From assembly GCF_004341035.1 (NCBI RefSeq), contig NZ_SLXK01000002.1, forward strand, positions 44,488-108,487: 64,000 nt of DNA. Direction: 5' to 3'. How positions within the stretch are numbered: the stretch's first letter is position 1; each line of letters starts with the position of its first letter. A program made the position numbers and the translations under genes. This DNA comes from Scopulibacillus darangshiensis. GTDB taxonomy: Bacteria; Bacillota; Bacilli; Bacillales; Sporolactobacillaceae. The notes below the pieces were generated by a model. It did not search any database. It saw only the letters and a program-made list of their open reading frames with translations, and was not told where the DNA came from. Shown here in pieces: positions 1 through 8,312 of the stretch.

Positions 1-298
1 GTGCGTTTTGTCTTTCATCGCCTTTATGAAAGACATTTGGCCTGATTTTTTCGTGCGTTTTGTCTTTCATCGCCTTTATGAAAGACATTTAGCCTGATTT
101 TCTCGTGCGTTTTGTCTTTCATCGCCTTTATGAAAGACATTTGGCCTGATTTTTTCGTGCGTTTTGTCTTTCATCGCTTTTATGAAAGACATTTAGCCTG
201 GCTTTCTCGTGCGTTTTGTCTTTCATCGCCTTTATGAAAGACATTTGGCCTGATTTTTTCGTGCGTTTTGTCTTTCATCGCCTTTATGAAAGACATTT
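1..298. repeat. 52-bp tandem array of hairpin units
   Basis: Five full 52-bp units begin at 1, 53, 105, 157 and 209, and a sixth, 38-nt unit begins at 261. Each unit holds a perfect inverted repeat, GTCTTTCAT and ATGAAAGAC, around a 7-nt loop. Unit tails alternate: units 1, 3 and 5 end GGCCTGATTTTTTC, while 2 and 4 end AGCCTG..TTTCTC, suggesting growth by duplication of a 104-bp dimer. The period is not a multiple of 3, so the array is not coding. The first base of the window is the first base of a unit, so the array may continue to the left. Function unknown. Confidence 0.95.
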
Positions 299-304
299 AA
301 GTAA

Positions 305-349
305 AAAAAGCATCTCTTTTGAACAAAAATGTCAAAAAGGATGCTTTTT
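305..349. terminator. Bidirectional terminator hairpin downstream of yyaL
   Basis: AAAAAGCATC (305-314) pairs with GATGCTTTTT (340-349), and the inner TCTTTTGAAC/GTCAAAAAG extends the stem imperfectly. A- and T-runs flank it on both sides. It separates the minus-strand yyaL-like gene from the tandem array. Confidence 0.75.
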
Positions 350-357
350 GTTTCAAA

Positions 358-2422
358 CTATAGTCTGTCCATAACCTCTTGAAAATAAATCGTTGGCTGT
401 TCACATTGGAAATTGCGGCACAAATAATATGTGGTTTCATCATTAATGGTTTTGTAACCGGCAAGGTTTGGTGCCAGTTCGTCCATTTCCCCTTGCTCAC
501 CAGCTAAAGAAACGACTTCAGGAAGATAATGTTCCTTAAGAGCTGAAAGGCTCTCAGTAAATTGTTCAACATTGTCCCCTTTCAAGATGATGAGCTCCTT
601 TGAACCCGACTGTGTCAATAAATAAGCAGATAACAAAAAGCTATAGCCCATTGGATAGCCACTGACACTATTGGAGAATGCCGTAAAGAGCTTATTTGCC
701 TTTGCTTCATAATCAGACTCGCCGATCCGCCTGGCCAGCTTAAGCAATACATAAGCGGCAGCGCTATTACCCGAAGGAATAGCCCCATCAAAAACATCCT
801 TAGGCTTTAAAATTAACTCCGCTGCATTTTTACTGTATAGGTAGAAGCCATGCCCATCTTCATCCCAAAAGTCAGCAAGCATGATGTCGATAAGCTGCTG
901 CATTTTATTGAGATACTTTGATTCATATGTCGCTTCATATAGTTCATCACAAGCCCATGAAAGAAAAGCATAATCATCAAGATACGCATCGAATTTAGCT
1001 TCTCCCTCACGGTATCTTGCCTTCAGCATGCCTTTCACAGTCATTTTTTCATCAATAAAATTCAAAGCTCTTTTGGCTGCGTGAATCATCTCATCATTGT
1101 TAAAAACCTTCCCAGCCTTTGCGAGAGCACCAATCATAAGGGCGTTCCAGGAAGCCAAGCTTTTGTCATCCTTATGAGGATGAATACGGCGGTTTCTTTC
1201 ACCTAACAAAATGCTTCTCGCATCTTCAAGTTGAAGTTTAAGTTTATCCAAACTAATTTTCTTTTTCTTCGCCAATTCGAGTAAAGAGCTGTCAATTAAG
1301 TTCGGGATATTAAATCCTTCAAAATTCCCGTGAGCCGTGATATCATAAGCTTCACAAAATAGCTCGCCTAAGTCATCTCCAAGTATGCCCATTACCTCGG
1401 CCGGTTCCCACACATAATATTTACCCTCTACCCCTTCTGAATCGGCATCCTCGGCACAATAGAATCCCCCATCGACATCTTGTAATTCCCGGCTGACATA
1501 TGTATAAATGTCCTTGACGATAGTTTTATATCTTGGGTTTCCTACAACTTGATAAGCCTCCGTGTAGGCCATTGCCAGAAGCGCCTGATCATAAAGCATT
1601 TTTTCAAAATGGGGCACGAGCCATTTCTCATCTACGGAGTATCTGGCAAACCCGCCGCCGATATGATCATGGATGCCGCCATTAGCTATCCCGTCAAGCG
1701 TTTTGATTACCATTTGCAAGGCTTCATCGTCTGATGTCATCCGGTGGTAGCGGAGAAGATATAGGAGCTGGTGCGGTGACGGAAACTTCGGCTCTTGTCC
1801 AAACCCGCCGTACTTCGGATCAAAGGTTTGCGTCAATTGCTGAAAGCATTTTTCTAATATCTCCTTCGGCAGTGCCGTCTGATTTTGGGATTTTTCCGAT
1901 AAAGAAGTGACAATTTGAGAGCAGATGCCGGCGATTTTTTCCGGATCAGCATCATACTGCTCTTTTAGTGACAGCAGCACATCTTTAAATCCCGGCCGAC
2001 CGTACATGCTTTCTTTTGGAAAATACGTTCCGGCATAAAACGGCTTTTGATCAGAGGTTAAAAAGACATTTAACGGCCAGCCCCCCTGCCCTGTCAAAGC
2101 TTGGCACACCGTCATGTAAATTGAATCAATATCCGGCCGCTCTTCCCTGTCCACTTTGATCGAAACGTAATTATTATTCAGTATTTCCGCAATCTGACCA
2201 TCTTCAAATGATTCGTGGGCCATAACATGGCACCAATGGCAAGTGAATTGTTACACCTTGTCAGGAGTACCCTATAGAAAGGAATACAGGTTTGTTTTCA
2301 GCCTTCGCTTTTGCAAAAGCTTCATCTCCCCAAGCATACCAATTCACAGGGTTCTCAGAGTGTTGTAACAGGTATGGACTTTTTTCATTAACCAATCTGT
2401 TAGTAAACTTCTCTTTAGACAT
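358..2422 (-). pseudogene. yyaL: YyaL-type thioredoxin-domain protein, disrupted near the N-terminus
   Basis: Belongs to the DUF255/YyaL (SPATA20-like) family: an N-terminal thioredoxin-like fold followed by a large alpha-toroid, glycosidase-like domain. Cellular role is unclear. A start at 2422 with SD AAAGGGG encodes 53 family-like residues ending in IGYS. A 19-nt insertion (2245-2263) then brings an in-frame TGA and a frameshift. Directly after it the family CHWCHVMAHESF motif resumes, and 621 further codons run to 358. Without the 19 nt the product would be about 688 aa, close to the B. subtilis length. An internal start at 2223 would lose the CxxC active site. I therefore call it a pseudogene, although a sequencing error or an unusual recoding event cannot be excluded. 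Confidence 0.85.
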
Positions 2423-2654
2423 GGTGGCATCATCCCCTTTCTAAAATGGATTTGTGCTTACTTTAACTTTTCTTGGCATCTAATTCAACAGGGCTTAAAG
2501 AAAATTTATTGTTATTCCTCTTTCTTTAAACCTTTAGACTTTTCAAATAGTCTCCTCCTTAAAGAAACGAATTTTCAAATGTAAATTGAACACTAAAATT
2601 AATATTTGTTACCTTTATAAATTTCATCCTGTAAGTTTTGTGGATAAGTTTGTT

Positions 2655-2843
2655 TTATTGAGATTGCTCCAACTCATGCCGCTCTAAACAAATAGGTCGG
2701 CTTTTGTGGCCAAAGACGTTTTCGTAATGAAGATCCTGCTTGTCTAATTCGTAATCACCCCGGCTTGAAGACCGTTTTGGGTTGTTTGCTAGGGAAGGGA
2801 GCTTAACACAATTTACCACTTGAAATACAAAGAAAGACATCAC
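2655..2843 (-). CDS. Small hypothetical protein, partner of a GerPA/GerPF-like gene
   Basis: 62 codons beginning GTG-ATG, 15 nt after the end of the GerPA/GerPF-like gene upstream, so the two are probably co-transcribed. The start MSFFVFQ recalls the first residues of GerPB (MNFFINQ in this window), but the rest is a charged, unrecognised sequence. There is no clear SD immediately upstream; a G-rich stretch lies about 30 nt away. It could be a real spore protein or a chance open frame. Confidence 0.35.
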   Translation of the reverse strand: MMSFFVFQVVNCVKLPSLANNPKRSSSRGDYELDKQDLHYENVFGHKSRPICLERHELEQSQ

Positions 2844-2858
2844 TAGTGGGAATCTAAA

Positions 2859-3095
2859 TTAAACCGCGCCTCCCCCCATTAAATCCTGATCATTAATAGG
2901 TACATCAACAAGATCAGTGTCATAAATAAGATTTAAATTGTATGGAACTAGTGAAAATTGGCCAACGTTGTAAACACTGTACATTCGTTTTTGGTGGCTG
3001 GACCATCCAAATTGTAGATTTTCCCCATTACCAATGATGGAATTCGTACTAAGTTGGCTTACGTTAATGGCATTGATGTTGATGACTGATGGCAT
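2859..3095 (-). CDS. Divergent GerPA/GerPF-like spore protein
   Basis: 78 aa beginning MPSVININAI, with a strong SD (AGAGGAGAG) at good spacing. It resembles the GerPA/GerPF family in its MPS start, a central G-x-F segment and a C-terminal acidic D-x-D..D pattern (DTDLVD..INDQD). The middle (GWSSHQKR) differs from the other family members in this window. The family consists of small proteins of the spore coat, where gerP products help nutrient germinants reach the inner receptors. This copy stands outside the main gerP operon. Assignment to the family is by eye and only moderately sure. Confidence 0.6.
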   Translation of the reverse strand: MPSVININAINVSQLSTNSIIGNGENLQFGWSSHQKRMYSVYNVGQFSLVPYNLNLIYDTDLVDVPINDQDLMGGGAV

Positions 3096-3156
3096 AGAAA
3101 CTCTCCTCTGTTTTTCGAGTAACCATTTGTCTTTTGAAGTCCGAATCCTCTCTTAA

Positions 3157-3183
3157 TAATTTATTCGAATGCCGACATTCTGT
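3157..3183 (-). promoter_or_regulatory. Weak candidate mother-cell (sigma-K-like) promoter
   Basis: On the minus strand upstream of the 2859-3095 gene, AC is followed after 16 nt by AATAAATTA, one mismatch from the sigma-K pattern AC-N16-CATANNNTA. The spacer contains a near-palindrome (GAATGCCGACATTC). Suggestive only. Confidence 0.25.
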
Positions 3184-3233
3184 GTTAATTGATACAATTT
3201 AATTTCTGACAGTCCCCTCCTTGAATACAAAAC

Positions 3234-3257
3234 AACATTCGGCATATGCCGAATGTT
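3234..3257. repeat. Perfect 24-bp palindrome after the SDR gene
   Basis: The half-site AACATTCGGCAT is followed directly by its exact reverse complement, with no loop. It lies 9 nt downstream of the dehydrogenase stop codon. No T-run follows on the minus strand, so a plain intrinsic terminator is doubtful; a protein-binding site or a cruciform-type terminator is possible. Confidence 0.6.
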
Positions 3258-3266
3258 AATGTAAAG

Positions 3267-4001
3267 TTATGTTGTTAAACCTCCATCAATTGTGACAATA
3301 GATCCGTTCATATAACTTGCTTCATCCGAAGCGATGAAAGATACAACATTGGCAATTTCGTCTGGGGATGCTGGGCGTCTAAGGGGACCGTTTTGTTCTG
3401 GATTCGACATATCCATATCTTTCGTCATATTTGTAACGACACCGCCTGGACAAACAGCATTTACCCGGATACCTTTTGGACCATATTCAACTGCAGCTGT
3501 TTTCGTTAGGCCGACAACACCATGTTTGCTTGCGGAATACCCGCCTAAATACGGCTCACTATGAATACCAGCTGCGGACGCTGTATTAATGATTATCCCT
3601 GAACGCTGTTCTTCCATAACTTTTAATACGTGTTTAAGACCCAGAAATACGCCTTTTAAATTTACAGCGATCACACGATCAAACGTTTCTTCACTATAAT
3701 CTGCTAAAAGGGTCGGTGCACCTAGAATGCCCGCATTATTGAAGAATACATCAATACTTCCATAAGTTTCCCTAGCTTTTAAAACATACTTTTCAACATC
3801 CGCATTCATCGAAACATCCCCTTGTACAAAAATCCCTTCCCCTCCTTTTTCCTTCACAAGACGAAGTGTTTCTTTTCCCTCCTTTTCATCGAAATCAACA
3901 AGCACGACACAGCATCCTTTTTCTATGAATCTCAAACTGGCAGACCTTCCTATACCACCTCCGGCTCCTGTGATGACAGCGATATGATTAGATAAGGACA
4001 T
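3267..4001 (-). CDS. Short-chain dehydrogenase/reductase (SDR)
   Basis: 244-aa classical SDR, cytosolic and NAD(P)-dependent. Visible motifs are TGAGGGIG (cofactor loop near the N-terminus), NNAG, a catalytic YSASK and a PGG segment after the active site. Start chosen at 4001: the SD GGGAGG lies inside the first codons of the longer frame that begins at 4016. Third gene of a hydrolase-monooxygenase-SDR set with short gaps (30-38 nt), so probably one transcript. In such clusters the SDR typically oxidises an alcohol to the ketone used by the monooxygenase; that role is inferred from context, and the substrate is unknown. Confidence 0.9.
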   Translation of the reverse strand: MSLSNHIAVITGAGGGIGRSASLRFIEKGCCVVLVDFDEKEGKETLRLVKEKGGEGIFVQGDVSMNADVEKYVLKARETYGSIDVFFNNAGILGAPTLLADYSEETFDRVIAVNLKGVFLGLKHVLKVMEEQRSGIIINTASAAGIHSEPYLGGYSASKHGVVGLTKTAAVEYGPKGIRVNAVCPGGVVTNMTKDMDMSNPEQNGPLRRPASPDEIANVVSFIASDEASYMNGSIVTIDGGLTT

Positions 4002-4031
4002 GGCCAACCCTCCCATTTTATTTTTCCTTTA

Positions 4032-5684
4032 TCAGCGTAAAGTTGTCTTTTGTGTAGATAACAATGAAAATCCTTCGTAGTCCTTAGCGGCGACCTCGTT
4101 GCATATTTGACTGTATCTATTAAACCCACCGAGATAAATCATAAATCCGCGTGGTTTACCACTGATATTCGCTCCTGTATACCAAGAGTCTGTTTTCGGA
4201 TAAAGCGTGGCGTCGGCAACCTCCTTACAATGCTTACTCCAAGCCTCTTCCGCTTCCACCTTTGCCTCAATTGTTTCCAATCCGTGGTTGCGAAGATACG
4301 TCATACAATCCGTGATCCATTCAACATGTTGCTCAATCGCTGTAGGCATGTTGACCAAGACAGACGGGCTCTCTGGCCCAGTAATCATGAAAAGGTTCGG
4401 GAAATCTGCGGTTGTGATGCCAAGATATGTCCTAACCTGTTCCCCATTTGCCCATTTCTCCTTAAGTATCACTCCATTCCTGCCACGGATATCAATCTTA
4501 AACAAAGGTCCTGTCATCCCGTCATATCCGGTGGCGAAAATGATAGTGTCCAGATTATACTCGGCTTTCGTTGTTCGAAGCCCTTTGTTTGTAATCTCCT
4601 CAATAGATGCTTTCCTTACATCTACTAATCTAACGTTTTCACGGTTATAAGTCTCATAATAATGGGTGTCAAAGATAGGGCGCTTGGTGCCGTAATAATA
4701 TGTTGGCAATAGCTTTTCTGCCACTTCAGGATCATGTATGACCTCACGAATCCTGGCACGGATGAAATCGGCGGCTGATTTGTTGGCTTCTTCATTAAAA
4801 GTTAGGTCCTTATAAGCTAACGGAAAAGCGAATCCGCCTTTTCCCCATGCCGCCTCGTATACTTGTTGACGCTGCTCGGCGGTATCCTCCAGTGCTGAAC
4901 GATCACGAAGCGCTTCTGGTATACCGCTTAAAGATTCCCGCATTTGCTGCTTGATCACGTTGTAATTTCCTTTCGTCCGATCGATGAACCCTGGATCATA
5001 CGGGTGATTTCTTGCCGGGACAGTATATTGAGGAGTCCGCTGAAAAACAATGAGATCGTCAGCCTCTTTCGCAATGGCCGGGATCGCTTGAACACCGCTT
5101 GATCCGGTACCGATAATTCCGACCCGCTTACCCTTAAAGTCTACTTTTTTTTGTGGCCAATGTCCGGTATGGTACCACTCGCCTTCGAATTGATCTAAGC
5201 CCTTAAAGTTTGGTACATTGGCAGCGGAGAGACAGCCTACCCCAGTGATAAAATACTTAGCTGATACGTCTGTGCCATCGTCCATGTGAATCAGCCACCT
5301 ATTAGTCGCCCCATCGTAATGAGCGCCAATGATTCGTGTCTTGAACTGGATGTCTTGACGCAAATCGAACTTGTCTGCAACGAAATTAAGATAACGCAAA
5401 ATTTCCGGCTGCTCAGGGAATTTTGAAGTCCATGTCCATTCCTGATAAAGCTCCTTAGAAAATGTGTAGTTATAATAAATGCTTTCTGAGTCACAGCGCG
5501 CACCTGGATAGCGATTCCAATACCATACGCCGCCAACACCATCACCTGCCTCGTAAGCACGAGTGGAGAAACCTGCCTCACGCAGACGGTATAACATATA
5601 CAATCCCGAAAAACCCGCTCCAACGACAACCGCATCGAAGCTCTTAACATGATCAGTCTGGAATTGATGTCCTGTAGATGTCAT
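4032..5684 (-). CDS. Baeyer-Villiger-type flavin monooxygenase
   Basis: 550 aa, the usual length for type I Baeyer-Villiger monooxygenases (FAD- and NADPH-dependent; they insert oxygen next to a ketone to give an ester or lactone). An N-terminal FAD Rossmann motif GAGFSGLY is followed by the family fingerprint FEGEWYHTGHWP (FxGxxxHxxxWP) and a second Rossmann motif GIIGTGSSGVQ. It sits between an esterase-type hydrolase and an SDR, the usual partners for breaking down the ester product and supplying the ketone. Substrate cannot be read from the sequence; cyclic ketones, acetone-type ketones and steroids are all handled by relatives. Confidence 0.92.
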   Translation of the reverse strand: MTSTGHQFQTDHVKSFDAVVVGAGFSGLYMLYRLREAGFSTRAYEAGDGVGGVWYWNRYPGARCDSESIYYNYTFSKELYQEWTWTSKFPEQPEILRYLNFVADKFDLRQDIQFKTRIIGAHYDGATNRWLIHMDDGTDVSAKYFITGVGCLSAANVPNFKGLDQFEGEWYHTGHWPQKKVDFKGKRVGIIGTGSSGVQAIPAIAKEADDLIVFQRTPQYTVPARNHPYDPGFIDRTKGNYNVIKQQMRESLSGIPEALRDRSALEDTAEQRQQVYEAAWGKGGFAFPLAYKDLTFNEEANKSAADFIRARIREVIHDPEVAEKLLPTYYYGTKRPIFDTHYYETYNRENVRLVDVRKASIEEITNKGLRTTKAEYNLDTIIFATGYDGMTGPLFKIDIRGRNGVILKEKWANGEQVRTYLGITTADFPNLFMITGPESPSVLVNMPTAIEQHVEWITDCMTYLRNHGLETIEAKVEAEEAWSKHCKEVADATLYPKTDSWYTGANISGKPRGFMIYLGGFNRYSQICNEVAAKDYEGFSLLSTQKTTLR

Positions 5685-5722
5685 TTTTATTCCTGCCTTC
5701 CTCGTTGTAGATTAAAGAATTC

Positions 5723-6661
5723 TTAACCATTAATTCCTTCCTTCAAGAACCGATCCATTTTAGAAATTGATGCTTTGATTCTTTCTGAGAAGACGAACAC
5801 GTTTGAAAAATAACCATGGACTAATCCTTCTTCACAAATCGATTCAACTTTTACCCCGGCTTCCTTTAACCGTTTTACATACGCTAATCCTTCATCCCGA
5901 AGCACATCGTTTTCCGCGGTGATAATAAAAGCCGGGGGAAGATTAGTTAAATCATCTGCTTTTAAAGGCGCTGCATATTTATCTTTCTTATCCTTTTCAC
6001 TCGTAATATAGTGATTGCCAAACCAAATCATCAGGTCTTTGTCCAGACCAAATCCTTTTTGGAATTCTTCATATGAACCACTATTGAAATCGAGACCTGT
6101 AACTGGATAGATGAGAATTTGCGCTGAAATATGGGGACCATTTTGATCCCTTGCCATTATTGAGACCACAGCCGCTAGATTTCCGCCTGAACTATCACCG
6201 CTAACTACGATTTCGGAAGCGCTTCCATTTATAGTTTTGGCATTTTTACTTACCCACTCTAAAGCTGCATAACAGTCATTTGCCGGAATAGGAAACTTAT
6301 ATTCAGGTGCAAGCCTATAATCCACCGAAACGACGACCCTGCCTAACCGATTAGCGATCATCCTGCAGCTCGCATCGGTTTGTTCGATATCTCCTATAAC
6401 CCAGCCGCCGCCATGGTAGTATACAAAGAGTGGAAAAGGACCTTGTCCTTCCGGTGTGTAAATCCTGACTTTAATCTTTTCATCTTGACCGACAGGAATT
6501 AACCGGTCCTCAACTTTTGCGAGCGGTGCTAGCTTTACTTCCAAAGGCGGAGCCTGTGCATTCATTGCTCTAACTGTTTGTGGATCCATTGTTGGAATAG
6601 ATGCCAGGAACGGGTTAAACATTTCTAAATGCACTTTTGCTTTCGGATCTAGATTAGCCAC
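5723..6661 (-). CDS. Alpha/beta hydrolase, hormone-sensitive-lipase family esterase
   Basis: 312 aa. The oxyanion-hole motif HGGGW is followed by the nucleophile elbow GDSSGG, a catalytic Asp in the AENDVLRDEG segment and a His in LVHGYFSN: a complete HSL-type triad. No signal peptide, so cytosolic. GTG start with SD AAGGAAG. First gene of the cluster with the Baeyer-Villiger enzyme and SDR, and divergent from the LuxR-type regulator at 6774. It probably hydrolyses the ester or lactone made by the monooxygenase (inference from order). Confidence 0.9.
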   Translation of the reverse strand: MANLDPKAKVHLEMFNPFLASIPTMDPQTVRAMNAQAPPLEVKLAPLAKVEDRLIPVGQDEKIKVRIYTPEGQGPFPLFVYYHGGGWVIGDIEQTDASCRMIANRLGRVVVSVDYRLAPEYKFPIPANDCYAALEWVSKNAKTINGSASEIVVSGDSSGGNLAAVVSIMARDQNGPHISAQILIYPVTGLDFNSGSYEEFQKGFGLDKDLMIWFGNHYITSEKDKKDKYAAPLKADDLTNLPPAFIITAENDVLRDEGLAYVKRLKEAGVKVESICEEGLVHGYFSNVFVFSERIKASISKMDRFLKEGING

Positions 6662-6773
6662 AAATCATCTTCCTTTCTAGATTTAAATGCCCTATCTAAA
6701 GAATATAGTTTTCCACAAAGTTTGAATATTCCCTATTTCCGATGTACTATATACCTTAAAAGGAGATGATAAA

Positions 6774-7466
6774 ATGATCTCTGACTATACCATCCAAGAA
6801 CGTGTTCGGAAGTTCGAGACCGCAACAAGCCATGAGGAGCAATTGTATAATATCCTTAAGGTCTATATGGATATCTTCCCCGTCCTCGATTCTTACTTAG
6901 TAAGATATTCTCCCCTAGGGTATCTTGCGGAAGGCATTATCTCGATTAATTCAACTGGTTTAGTACACATTGGGGAAATTCGGGATGATATTCGCTCGTT
7001 TCCTATCATTTACTCATCCATTCATGAAAGGAAGGCAAAATATTGTTCTGGTCTTGAATATCTTAAGCAAACGAGCAGCAAATACATTATGTCCTCTTCT
7101 ATTAATTCCCTAGTTATTGTACCTATTTGCTTTGGTTCGGCCGTAATCGGCTATATATGCAGTTCCGAGTTTGAAGAACAGGCCATCGACGATAAAATGC
7201 TTTCATCACTTACCTTTTATGGAAAGCTAATTGGCAATATGATACATAGCTCTAACAGTGCGGCAAATTCTAAACAATTGAGCAAAAGGGAACTAGAAGT
7301 TATGAAAAGAATTGCATGGGGAGAGAGCTCAAAGGAAATGGCCGTGTCTATGGAAATAAGCGAGTTAACTGTTAAACAATATGTGAAAACAGCCATTAAA
7401 AAACTCGGCGCACAAAACCGTTCGCATGCGGTTGGTGAACTTTTTCGAAAAGGAATTATTTCATAG
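6774..7466 (+). CDS. LuxR-type transcriptional regulator with GAF-like sensor region
   Basis: 230 aa. The C-terminal 65 residues form a LuxR/GerE helix-turn-helix (SKRELEVMKRIAWGESSKEMA followed by a recognition helix with TVKQYVKTAIKKLGA). The region before it (about 60-155) has the alternating pattern of a GAF-like ligand domain. It is transcribed divergently from the hydrolase-monooxygenase-SDR genes across a 112-bp gap, and strong SD AAAAGGAGATGATAAA precedes the ATG. Likely the local regulator of the cluster, possibly sensing a substrate; this is inferred from position. Confidence 0.85.
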   Translation: MISDYTIQERVRKFETATSHEEQLYNILKVYMDIFPVLDSYLVRYSPLGYLAEGIISINSTGLVHIGEIRDDIRSFPIIYSSIHERKAKYCSGLEYLKQTSSKYIMSSSINSLVIVPICFGSAVIGYICSSEFEEQAIDDKMLSSLTFYGKLIGNMIHSSNSAANSKQLSKRELEVMKRIAWGESSKEMAVSMEISELTVKQYVKTAIKKLGAQNRSHAVGELFRKGIIS

Positions 7467-7481
7467 GTACAACAGCAAAAA

Positions 7482-7509
7482 ATCCAGTGAATTTTTCTTT
7501 TCACTGGAT
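7482..7509. terminator. Hairpin terminator after the LuxR-type gene
   Basis: ATCCAGTGA and TCACTGGAT form a 9-bp perfect stem around a T-rich loop 15 nt after the stop codon, followed by a moderately T-rich tail. Confidence 0.65.
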
Positions 7510-7545
7510 GTTGTATTGATTGTTTCCACACATATTTGCCCAAAA

Positions 7546-7686
7546 TTAAACCTTAAATTGATCTGTTTTCATTTGGAGATCGTGAATGGCCGTTGAAACA
7601 CTTTCAACATTTTCTGCAAATTTGTTAACATTTGCTTCCACCCGCTGAATAGTAGCCGTCACTTCCTCGGTTGAGGCGGCTGTCGT
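7546..7686 (-). pseudogene. Fragment of a methyl-accepting chemotaxis protein (C-terminus)
   Basis: The minus strand encodes about 46 residues reading ASTEEVTATIQ...KFAENVES and ending DQFKV with a TAA at 7546. This matches the end of the chemoreceptor signalling domain (glutamine/glutamate and serine/alanine pattern, then a short tail). No start or upstream receptor is present, so it is a decayed remnant. Confidence 0.6.
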
Positions 7687-7718
7687 AATTGTAAATCGTA
7701 AAATGCCCTGATAATAGT

Positions 7719-7835
7719 TTAGCCAGCCGCACCTGCCCCGGAATTTCCGGTAGCTGTTACTAGTATGAGTGCCGGCCCTTGACCAACTTTGTCATAGGCG
7801 ATCTTCGTGCCGTCTTTTGAAATGACAAACGCCAT
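7719..7835 (-). pseudogene. N-terminal fragment of an alpha/beta hydrolase
   Basis: A near-perfect SD (AAAGGAGAT) and ATG at 7835 open a 38-codon frame starting MAFVISKDGTKIAYDKVGQGP, the classic beginning of small alpha/beta hydrolases. After about 26 residues it departs from the family and stops at 7719. The chemoreceptor fragment lies just beyond, so a deletion has probably joined two broken genes. Confidence 0.65.
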
Positions 7836-8016
7836 TTTTTTATCTCCTTTGTTGTAACTAAATGTTTTGGTATTGCTTTTCTATTAAGACAACCACGAAC
7901 GGCCAATGGCAAAAACGACACATCAGCAAAAAAATTAAAAAAATAATGCAGCTTCCCTAAAACAGCATAATCACAATAATCAAGTAGAAAGAAAGGTTTA
8001 TTTATTATCGTTTAAT

Positions 8017-8033
8017 GTTATAATTGTTATAAC
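8017..8033 (+). promoter_or_regulatory. Palindromic operator overlapping the -10 of the toxin-antitoxin operon
   Basis: GTTATAATTGTTATAAC is an inverted repeat with 7-bp arms around TTG. It contains a perfect TATAAT (8019-8024) and lies 28 nt upstream of the antitoxin ATG. This arrangement fits autorepression by the AbrB-like antitoxin. Confidence 0.6.
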
Positions 8034-8060
8034 ATAAGAACCCTTAAGGATGTGGGCTAA

Positions 8061-8312
8061 ATGGAGTATATCGAAAGAAAGGTTACAAAAATAGGGAATA
8101 GTATAGGGATAACATTGCCACCGGATTTATTAAGAGAAGTTGGGTTAGCACAGGGTGATGACGTCACTATTGAAGTAAAAGACGGAAAAATTATTTTAAA
8201 AAAGAAAGAACACATCAAACTTCCCGATGGCGTAGATGCTGAATTTATGGATATTTTAAATGATGTCATTAGAGAACATGATCGAGCATTTAAAGGGCTA
8301 GTTGACCGATGA
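8061..8312 (+). CDS. AbrB/MazE/SpoVT-fold antitoxin
   Basis: 83 aa. The N-terminal half is an AbrB-type swapped-hairpin DNA-binding domain (VTKIGNSIGITLPPDLLREVGL, then GDDVTIEVKDGKIILKK); the acidic C-terminal half (LPDGVDAEFMDILNDVIREHD) probably neutralises the toxin. The stop overlaps the toxin start by 4 nt (ATGA), giving translational coupling. Likely represses its own promoter through the palindrome at 8017-8033. Confidence 0.88.
   Translation: MEYIERKVTKIGNSIGITLPPDLLREVGLAQGDDVTIEVKDGKIILKKKEHIKLPDGVDAEFMDILNDVIREHDRAFKGLVDR

Noticed and set aside
1-298. CRISPR array
   Set aside because: The units are repeated as a whole, without variable spacers; each unit is a hairpin of constant sequence.
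2551-2570. SD-like AAGGAGGAG on the minus strand near 2563
   Set aside because: The following TTG frame stops after seven codons and the other frames are equally short; no gene can be supported.
4107-4650. Plus-strand open frames of 147-173 codons inside the monooxygenase gene
   Set aside because: They lie antisense to a complete 550-aa enzyme, have no SD and no family features.
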